DNA of 5,064 nt from Kangiellaceae bacterium (lineage in GTDB: Bacteria; Pseudomonadota; Gammaproteobacteria; Enterobacterales; Kangiellaceae). The position numbers and the translations under genes are program-made. Under the pieces are notes generated by a model, which was given only the letters and a program-made list of their open reading frames with translations, ran no database searches and had not been told where the DNA came from. This document shows positions 1 through 5,064 of the stretch, in pieces (position 1 is the first letter of the stretch; every line of letters begins with the position of its first letter). The stretch lies in the NCBI GenBank assembly GCA_030590405.1, contig JAUUYO010000228.1, forward strand, positions 1 through 5,064, given 5' to 3'.

Positions 1-925
1 ACTCTATTGATTGACTAAATGAGTCGAGAATTTTATAGGCTATCAGGCGCAATTCATCTTGCGCCTTCATATCTTCTAATAATAAAACAAACTCATCGCC
101 CCCCAGGCGGGCAAGGGTATCTTCACAGCGCACCCGGCTTTGCATACGTTCGGCGACTTGTTTGAGAACGACATCACCCGCATCATGGCCAAAATCATCA
201 TTGATCTGCTTAAAGTTATCTAAATCAATAAAAAATATAGCCAGTGATGAGCCTCCACGACTGACTCTTGCGATCGATTGCTCTACTCTTTCTTTAAATA
301 AATTTCGATTGGGTAAATTAGTCAAATAATCATAATGAGCCGCTTGTTGCAGCGCTAACGCTTCTTGCTCTCTACGCAGTACCAGGCTGACTAAATAACT
401 TGATATTTGTAATAAATTGATTTGGTATCTATTGGGCGATCGGCTGCAAAAACTTGATAAAGCGAATGAGCCGATAACTTGTTTGTTATGATCAACAATT
501 GGCATCGACCAACAGGCATGAATATTGTGACTATTGACGAAAGGTTGCAAGTCCTGCCAGCGTTTATCGATACCGGTATCTTTTACAAATTGCGGGGTTC
601 CGGTAAATACCGCAGTACCGCAAGAACCCGAATTATTATCCGGAACCAAACCATTGAGATCCGCTTTGGCTTGTTCGGATAAACTGGGAGCTGCACGTAG
701 CTTTAACGCTGTTTTTGAAGGGTTAAAGAATAATATCGTCGCAACTGCATTTTCAACAAGACCTTCTGCTGCACAACATAGGGAGTCTAACGCTAACTGA
801 TAGTCGTCACTGGTCACAATAATTTCAAGAATATCTCTTTGAACTTTGATGAGTTGATTCGATTCTTCGAGAGTCAAACCATCCAGATTATCTATCGATT
901 CCAACGCCGTGCTACTTACTGCCAC
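1..925 (-). CDS. GAF-GGDEF diguanylate cyclase, 3' end beyond window
   Basis: This is probably a cytoplasmic diguanylate cyclase, making c-di-GMP from two GTP under control of a GAF sensor domain. I translated 308 residues; the frame is open to the window edge. Residues ~26-184 look like a GAF domain: GSCGTAVFTG (100-109), then W123 and ACWSMPI (137-143), the pattern common in GAF domains fused to GGDEF. The cyclase domain starts at ~197 (YDYLTNLPNR, 198-207). It has FIDLDNFKQIND (232-243, metal ligand D234), GHDAGD (246-251) and an intact GGDEF at 275-279. RCED at 266-269 sits five residues before GGDEF, as in the RxxD product-inhibition site, so feedback inhibition is likely. No membrane segment is seen. 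I chose GTG at 925 because GGGGAAGGA lies just upstream; an in-frame ATG at 952 lacks a Shine-Dalgarno match. An EAL or other domain could follow beyond the edge. Confidence 0.93.
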   Translation of the reverse strand, partial: MAVSSTALESIDNLDGLTLEESNQLIKVQRDILEIIVTSDDYQLALDSLCCAAEGLVENAVATILFFNPSKTALKLRAAPSLSEQAKADLNGLVPDNNSGSCGTAVFTGTPQFVKDTGIDKRWQDLQPFVNSHNIHACWSMPIVDHNKQVIGSFALSSFCSRSPNRYQINLLQISSYLVSLVLRREQEALALQQAAHYDYLTNLPNRNLFKERVEQSIARVSRGGSSLAIFFIDLDNFKQINDDFGHDAGDVVLKQVAERMQSRVRCEDTLARLGGDEFVLLLEDMKAQDELRLIAYKILDSFSQSIE

Positions 926-927
926 TG

Positions 928-936
928 TCCTTCCCC
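928..936 (-). promoter_or_regulatory. Ribosome binding site deciding the GTG start of the diguanylate cyclase
   Basis: The minus strand reads GGGGAAGGA, with GGGGA ending six bases before the GTG at 925. The alternative ATG at 950-952 is preceded by TTTTTAGCTTA, which has no such match. An in-frame TAA farther upstream limits the possible starts. Confidence 0.55.
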
Positions 937-999
937 AATTTAATGGACACATTAAGCTAAAAACGATATCTGTCGTTATTTAATTCCTTAGCCCTAGAT

Positions 1000-1028
1000 A
1001 TTATAGCTTCGTGTGATAGAAATGTGGA
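1000..1028 (-). promoter_or_regulatory. Sigma70-like promoter for the diguanylate cyclase gene
   Basis: The minus strand has a perfect TATAAT (-10) at 1000-1005. A TCCACA hexamer at 1023-1028 matches four of six bases of TTGACA and is 17 bases away. Transcription would begin near 993, giving a leader of about 68 bases to the GTG at 925. The site lies beyond the peptidase stop, so the cyclase is probably its own transcription unit. Confidence 0.55.
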
Positions 1029-1051
1029 TTACATTAGAGGTTTTTTAGAAT

Positions 1052-1074
1052 AAAAAAGCATAGAAAATCTTTGC
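1052..1074 (-). terminator. Possible weak intrinsic terminator after the peptidase gene
   Basis: On the minus strand, GCAAAGA and TCTATGC (1058-1074) can form a seven-pair stem with one A-A mismatch and a three-base TTT loop. Six T residues follow directly (1052-1057). It lies 84 bases after the peptidase stop and before the cyclase promoter, a sensible place for a terminator. The stem is short and AT-rich, so efficiency is doubtful. A second AT-rich inverted repeat at 1100-1114 (ATTCTTT/AAAGAAT, one-base centre) has no T-tract. Confidence 0.35.
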
Positions 1075-1157
1075 CTAACTGCTATTTTGCATATTAGTTA
1101 TTCTTTCAAAGAATCAATTCTCTCATGCAGGATTAGTAAAATAATCAAAAATTCTGG

Positions 1158-1850
1158 CTATCGCATATATTTAAGCAACGCGAGCCAACGCCATAATCTT
1201 AAAATATCAGCCAATGCAGCTGCCACATAAGTCAAAGCACAGGCCCTTAGAATTTGCTTGATTGCGGGTAAGTATTGTTTGGGAATATAGTCGCCTTTAT
1301 CTAACATAGGCAAGGCTTTATTAAAACTTGCATCCCATTCTTCTGGCAGTATCGCCAAATAAATGAACACCGAAATTAACATCGTCATAACCCCGATAAA
1401 GGCAGTTAGACCAATAACATGCGGAACTCGAACCACCGCGCCAATAAGCGGGAGTAACATTAAAAATGAAATACCAACTTTTTGTAATTGGTGAGCTTTA
1501 TTCAAATAACGTTTACGCAAATGACTCACTGGCTCATCGCGGTTAAATTGAATTGCGTGACCGACTTCGTGAGCGGCCACCGCGATCGCGGTAAGTGATT
1601 TTCCAGCCATATTGCTGGGGCTTAGTCGAACAGTATTGTCCTTGGGATCGTAATGATCAGCCCCCTCCTCTGCCGCTTCGATTTTTACTTTTTGCAAATC
1701 ATATTGTTCGAGTAAATGCCTTGCTAACTCTTCGCCTGTTCCTGGCATGCCTTGTAAATGGCGACTGTGTTTTGCTAGCACGTGACGAACCCACCACTGC
1801 GGAGCGAGAATAATTAATAGTATAACTATGACGATTACTGCATAGATCAC
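1158..1850 (-). CDS. Membrane zinc metallopeptidase, YugP-like (Zn_peptidase_2 family)
   Basis: This 230-residue protein resembles the YugP / Zn_peptidase_2 (PF04298) family of membrane zinc peptidases, whose substrates are largely unknown. An N-terminal hydrophobic helix (about 2-16) is followed by a soluble part with the zinc motif HEVGH at 94-98, within AVAAHEVGHAIQ. Two hydrophobic segments follow (about 127-142 and 146-168), then LPEEWDASFNKAL at 168-180. This matches the family's conserved LPxEFDAS region, and E171 may be the third zinc ligand. The C-terminal segment LTYVAAAL (206-213) is also typical, with a final hydrophobic stretch up to ~228. Length fits the family. The start is GTG; an in-frame TAA lies one codon upstream and the first ATG is at residue 35, after the membrane helix. 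No strong Shine-Dalgarno is seen, so translation may be coupled to the preceding small gene. The stop is TAG. Confidence 0.9.
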   Translation of the reverse strand: MIYAVIVIVILLIILAPQWWVRHVLAKHSRHLQGMPGTGEELARHLLEQYDLQKVKIEAAEEGADHYDPKDNTVRLSPSNMAGKSLTAIAVAAHEVGHAIQFNRDEPVSHLRKRYLNKAHQLQKVGISFLMLLPLIGAVVRVPHVIGLTAFIGVMTMLISVFIYLAILPEEWDASFNKALPMLDKGDYIPKQYLPAIKQILRACALTYVAAALADILRLWRWLALLKYMR

Positions 1851-1853
1851 GGG

Positions 1854-1892
1854 TTATTCATCTTCATGGTAGGCTTGAACGAAAACCTGTCA
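1854..1892 (-). other. In-frame TGA plus eleven-codon sense tail of the cysteine-rich protein gene
   Basis: Immediately after the TGA at 1890-1892 the same frame continues as QVFVQAYHEDE and ends in TAA at 1854-1856. From memory, CPXCG-family proteins are about 60-65 residues long and usually end in an acidic tail like REDE after a 'DE-x-G-x-V' strand. The TGA stands where a glycine (GGA) is commonly found, one base change away. The restored protein would be 63 residues. The restored TAA lies three bases before the peptidase GTG. The tail therefore looks like former or conditionally translated coding sequence. Confidence 0.6.
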
Positions 1893-2045
1893 TGTTTCAT
1901 CGATTATCACTTTCACTTCAATCGGTCGGCAACAAACCTGGCAATCCTCAATGTAGCTTTGCTCTGGCTCTGAACAGTCGATTAATAGTTTGATAATTTC
2001 ACCGCAATAAGGACAGGTGATTGGTTTTTCGGTGAGTTGGTTCAT
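1890..2045 (-). CDS. CPXCG motif cysteine-rich small protein (likely zinc-binding), shortened by TGA
   Basis: This is a 51-residue protein of the Cys_rich_CPXG type (PF14255), a family of unknown function. Visible motifs are CPYCGE at 11-16, LLIDCS at 20-25, and YIEDCQVCCRP at 31-41, giving six cysteines (11, 14, 24, 35, 38, 39). The pairs C11/C14 and C35/C38 form a zinc-ribbon-like arrangement, so metal binding is likely but inferred. I chose the ATG at 2043-2045 (MNQLTEKPIT) because it places the CPYCG motif near the N-terminus, as in relatives. The frame is open to a GTG at 2216, but that 57-residue extension is lysine/asparagine-rich and crosses the metH-proximal hairpin, so I rejected it. 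No clear Shine-Dalgarno precedes the ATG. The protein ends ~12 residues earlier than expected. The peptidase follows closely, suggesting an operon. Confidence 0.75.
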   Translation of the reverse strand: MNQLTEKPITCPYCGEIIKLLIDCSEPEQSYIEDCQVCCRPIEVKVIIDET

Positions 2046-2081
2046 TTTGACTATTGTATCGTTATGCCTGGTGGGTGTCTT

Positions 2082-2115
2082 TTTATATATTTTATTTTTG
2101 ATAGGTATCTGTAAT
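2082..2115 (-). promoter_or_regulatory. Weak candidate promoter for the cysteine-rich protein/peptidase pair
   Basis: The AT-rich minus strand holds overlapping -10-like hexamers: TATAAA (2082-2087), TATATA (2084-2089) and TAAAAT (2089-2094). ATTACA at 2110-2115 matches four of six bases of TTGACA, but its spacing to any of these (15, 20 or 22 bases) is poor. A promoter is expected if the pair is not simply read through from metH, but this assignment is tentative. Confidence 0.2.
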
Positions 2116-2173
2116 TTGTGACTTGATTGTTGGGCTGCTACTCTGTGCTTATTATTTATTTTTAAGTTCAAGG

Positions 2174-2197
2174 GCATTTCGCAGCGCTGCGAAACGC
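2174..2197 (-). repeat. Palindromic hairpin just downstream of metH
   Basis: A perfect 18-bp palindrome (TTTCGCAGCGCTGCGAAA) lies at 2177-2194. In the minus-strand RNA the pairing extends to 2174-2197 through a G-U pair, giving a ten-pair stem with a GCGC loop. It begins 18 bases after the metH stop. On the minus strand it is followed by CCCTTGAACTT, not a T-tract, so it is not a classical intrinsic terminator for metH. The T-run (TTTTGACTTT) lies on the plus-strand side. It could be a 3'-end stabilising or processing hairpin, or a protein-binding palindrome. Confidence 0.6.
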
Positions 2198-2215
2198 TTT
2201 TGACTTTAGAATACA

Positions 2216-5064
2216 CTAAACTTCATACCCCAAATTAGGCGCTAACCATTTCTCTGCCTTTTCCAGCGTCCACCCTTTTCGCTCAGCATAATCCTCAACC
2301 TGTTCGCGATTAATTTTTCCCACCCCAAAATACCGAGATTCTTTATGAGAAAAATACCATCCCGATACTGCCGCGGTGGGATACATCGCAAAGTTTTCGG
2401 TGATGTTAAGTCCAATATTTTCATCCGGTTTTAATAACTCCCAAAGAGTCGCTTTTTCGGTATGATCCGGACAAGCCGGATAACCGGGCGCAGGTCTGAT
2501 GCCCTGATATTTTTCTTTGATTAGTTCTTCATTTGATAGCTTCTCAGATTGATCATAGCCCCATAATTGTTTACGAACTTTTTCATGCATCCGCTCGGCA
2601 AAGGCCTCTGCTAACCGATCAGCCAGAGATTTTAATAAAATACTTGAATAGTCATCACCTTGTGACTCAAAATGCTCAATTTTTTTGTCTATACCAATCC
2701 CAGCGGTCAATGCAAATACACCAATATAATCTTGCACATCAGTATGATTTGGCGCAACAAAATCAGCTAAAGAGTGATTCGACTTGCCCTCTCTGGTTTG
2801 TTTTTGTTGACGAAGACAAAACAGTTTGTGTTGTACACTGCTTCGTTTTTCATCCGTATAAATTTCGATGTCATCTTCAAAGCTATTCGCTGGAAAAAAT
2901 CCAACTACTGCTTTTGCCGTTAACCATTTTTCATCGACCAGATTTTGCAACATCTGCTCGGCATCTTTAAACAGCTTAGTTGCTGATTCACCCACCACGC
3001 TGTCTTGTAATATTTTAGGGTAACGACCGGCCAACTCCCAACTTCTAAAAAAAGGCGTCCAGTCAATTCGCTCAACCAACTCTTGCAAGGGAAAATCATC
3101 AAAGACTTTGGTTCCCAAAAAAGTCGGTTTTACCGGTTGATAATTTTGCCATTGTATATTTGATTTAAATCGACGAGATTCGGCGAGACTGGTGTGGATT
3201 TTTTTGACTTCTCGCTCCGCTCGTTTTACTCGCATATTTTCATATTCTGTTTTGATGCTTTGAGCATAGTCTGCCTTGTTCTCAGCACTTAACAGTTTTC
3301 TGGAAGCGTTAACAATCCTTGATGCGTCGGTAATATAAATCGTTGGATAATCGTATTGCGGCTCAATTTTAACTGCGGTATGAATTTGCGAGGTAGTCGC
3401 TCCACCAATCAATAAGGGAAGCTCTAAACCGACCCGTTGCATTTCTTTTGCTACCGTCACCATTTCATCCAACGAAGGAGTAATCAATCCAGACAAACCA
3501 ATCAGGTCACATTTTTCTTCAATCGCCGTATGGATGATTTTATCGCAACTCACCATTACTCCGAGATCAACCACATCGTAACCATTACATTGCAATACCA
3601 CCGCTACGATGTTCTTGCCGATATCATGCACATCACCTTTAACAGTTGCCAATAACACCTTACCTTTTGAGCTAAGTTTTTGACCCGATGCTTGTTTTTC
3701 CTGGTCCATAAAAGGTTCTAGATAAGCCACCGCTTTTTTCATTACCCTGGCCGATTTAACCACCTGGGGTAAAAACATTTTTCCAGCGCCGAATAAATCA
3801 CCGACGACGTTCATACCATCCATCAATGGACCTTCAATGACTTCAAGAGATTTTTCACAATTAAGTCTGGCTTCTTCAACATCTTCATCAATAAAATTGG
3901 TAATACCTTTCACTAATGCATGTTGAATTCTTTGATTGACTTCTTTTTCTCGCCACGCGAGTTGTTTTTCCTGTTTTTCTTCATTGGAAATACCGATATA
4001 TTTTTCGGCAACCGTCACCAGTCTTTCGGTTGCCTCTGGATCTTTATTTAATACCACATCTTCGACCGCGAGTTTCAATTCGGGATCTATTTCAGAATAA
4101 ATTTCAAGCTGTCCTGCATTAACAATGCCCATATCCATGCCAGCATTGATAGCGTAATATAAAAAAACAGAATGGATTGCTTCTCTTACTTTATTGTTTC
4201 CTCGGAAAGAAAAAGACACATTGGATACACCACCAGAGACTAATGCACCGGGCAAATTTTGTTTGATCCAACGAGTCGCTTCGATAAAATCAACCGCATA
4301 ATTATTGTGCTCTTCTATCCCGGTAGCGATGGCGAAGATGTTCGGGTCAAAAATAATGTCCTGCGGAACAAAACCGACTTGCTCAACCAGAGTATCATAC
4401 GCTCTTTGGCAGATTTCTATTTTACGCTGGTAAGTATCAGCCTGACCTTTTTCATCAAATGCCATGACAATCACCGCCGCGCCATATCGATTAGCCAATT
4501 TTGCGGTTCGAATAAACTCTTGCTCGCCTTCTTTCAGTGAAATCGAATTAACAATGCCTTTTCCCTGCACACATTTTAAGCCTTCTTCGATCACTTGCCA
4601 TTTGGATGAATCGAGCATGATAGGTACTTTAGAAATGTCAGGCTCAGCGGCAATCAGGTTAAGAAATCGATGCATACTGGCGACCGAATCCAACATACCT
4701 TCATCCATATTGATATCAATAATCGATGCGCCATTTTCAACCTGCTCTCTGGCAACATCGAGCGCAGTGGTAAAATCATCTTCTTTGATGAGGCGCAAAA
4801 ATTTAGCCGAGCCAGTGACGTTAGTTCTTTCGCCTACGTTAATAAATAAACTTTGTGGTTCGATGGTTAGCTCTTCTAAACCAGAAAGATGGGTTGCCGG
4901 TTTAAGCTCAGGGATTTTTCTTGGCTGGCAAGTTTCTACAATTTCATTTAACGCTTTTATATGATCCGGTCCTGTACCACAACAACCACCGACAATATTA
5001 AGCAAGCCTGACTGAGCCCATTCGAGTAGTTCATCTTTCATATTATCTGGCGTTTCATCGTAGC
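2216..5064 (-). CDS. metH: Cobalamin-dependent methionine synthase MetH, N-terminus beyond window
   Basis: This cytoplasmic enzyme transfers the methyl group of 5-methyltetrahydrofolate through cobalamin to homocysteine, giving methionine and tetrahydrofolate. The window holds 948 codons. Seven (YDETPDN) precede an internal methionine at 5041 that is not the start, because MetH sequence continues to the edge. Counting from that methionine: GGCCGT (18-23) carries two zinc-ligand cysteines that end the homocysteine domain; FINVGERTN (66-74) opens the folate domain; the cobalamin cap (~370-460) has FLPQVVKSARVMKKA. DVHDIG (470-475) holds the axial histidine H472, with D470 and S523 completing the Asp-His-Ser triad of E. 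coli D757/H759/S810. The reactivation domain (~610-941) has D660, E812, RPAPGYPACP (849-858) and Y904, aligned with AdoMet-binding residues of the E. coli enzyme. The tail after GGCCGT fits the 1227-residue E. coli protein, so about 280-285 residues are missing. The stop is TAG; no frame break is visible. Confidence 0.98.
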   Translation of the reverse strand, partial: YDETPDNMKDELLEWAQSGLLNIVGGCCGTGPDHIKALNEIVETCQPRKIPELKPATHLSGLEELTIEPQSLFINVGERTNVTGSAKFLRLIKEDDFTTALDVAREQVENGASIIDINMDEGMLDSVASMHRFLNLIAAEPDISKVPIMLDSSKWQVIEEGLKCVQGKGIVNSISLKEGEQEFIRTAKLANRYGAAVIVMAFDEKGQADTYQRKIEICQRAYDTLVEQVGFVPQDIIFDPNIFAIATGIEEHNNYAVDFIEATRWIKQNLPGALVSGGVSNVSFSFRGNNKVREAIHSVFLYYAINAGMDMGIVNAGQLEIYSEIDPELKLAVEDVVLNKDPEATERLVTVAEKYIGISNEEKQEKQLAWREKEVNQRIQHALVKGITNFIDEDVEEARLNCEKSLEVIEGPLMDGMNVVGDLFGAGKMFLPQVVKSARVMKKAVAYLEPFMDQEKQASGQKLSSKGKVLLATVKGDVHDIGKNIVAVVLQCNGYDVVDLGVMVSCDKIIHTAIEEKCDLIGLSGLITPSLDEMVTVAKEMQRVGLELPLLIGGATTSQIHTAVKIEPQYDYPTIYITDASRIVNASRKLLSAENKADYAQSIKTEYENMRVKRAEREVKKIHTSLAESRRFKSNIQWQNYQPVKPTFLGTKVFDDFPLQELVERIDWTPFFRSWELAGRYPKILQDSVVGESATKLFKDAEQMLQNLVDEKWLTAKAVVGFFPANSFEDDIEIYTDEKRSSVQHKLFCLRQQKQTREGKSNHSLADFVAPNHTDVQDYIGVFALTAGIGIDKKIEHFESQGDDYSSILLKSLADRLAEAFAERMHEKVRKQLWGYDQSEKLSNEELIKEKYQGIRPAPGYPACPDHTEKATLWELLKPDENIGLNITENFAMYPTAAVSGWYFSHKESRYFGVGKINREQVEDYAERKGWTLEKAEKWLAPNLGYEV

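Noticed and set aside
479..800. Two overlapping plus-strand open frames (67 and 88 codons).
   Set aside because: They lie opposite the GAF domain of the diguanylate cyclase and show no recognisable motif.
1890..1892. TGA reassigned to glycine or tryptophan as a non-standard genetic code.
   Set aside because: MetH (948 codons), the peptidase and the cyclase use normal Gly and Trp codons and contain no internal TGA, so a genome-wide reassignment is not supported.
1847..1900. A 17-codon minus-strand frame whose ATG overlaps the end of the cysteine-rich gene and whose TGA overlaps the peptidase GTG.
   Set aside because: It lies in a different frame from the conserved HEDE tail, has no ribosome binding site and resembles nothing known. 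The tail in the other frame explains this stretch better.
2046..2216. N-terminal extension of the cysteine-rich protein to a GTG at 2216.
   Set aside because: The extra 57 residues look like translated intergenic sequence, span the palindrome and overlap the metH stop. The CPXCG motif is expected close to the N-terminus.
2533..4964. Several plus-strand frames of 72-166 codons opposite metH.
   Set aside because: They are antisense to highly conserved MetH coding sequence, which fully explains the open frames.

Overview
The window looks like ordinary chromosomal DNA from an AT-rich (roughly 40% GC by eye) gammaproteobacterium. The main reason is the cobalamin-dependent methionine synthase. It keeps the Escherichia coli MetH domain order, and its motif spacing matches the E. 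coli enzyme almost residue for residue. No genus can be assigned from the sequence alone. All four genes lie on the minus strand, so transcription runs from high to low coordinates.

In order of transcription: (1) metH, cut by the right edge (2216-5064), lacks only its N-terminal ~285 residues. (2) A 170-base gap carries a strong palindromic hairpin just after the metH stop. (3) A small CPXCG-type cysteine-rich protein follows (1890-2045). (4) A membrane zinc metallopeptidase of the YugP type comes next (1158-1850). (5) A ~230-base gap holds a possible terminator and a good sigma70-like promoter. (6) A GAF-GGDEF diguanylate cyclase is cut by the left edge (1-925); it starts with GTG and was found by reading the minus strand directly.

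Genes 3 and 4 appear to be co-transcribed. Reading past the TGA that ends the cysteine-rich protein gives eleven more sense codons, ending in an acidic HEDE tail and then TAA. That TAA lies three bases before the GTG of the peptidase and is in the same frame. This suggests the TGA interrupts an originally longer protein, through a mutation, a base-call error or a leaky stop. It is the most notable feature here.

Functionally the window combines methionine/folate one-carbon metabolism (MetH), a probable metal-binding small protein next to a membrane protease, and c-di-GMP signalling. I see no mobile element, CRISPR array, tRNA, rRNA or clear new multi-gene system.
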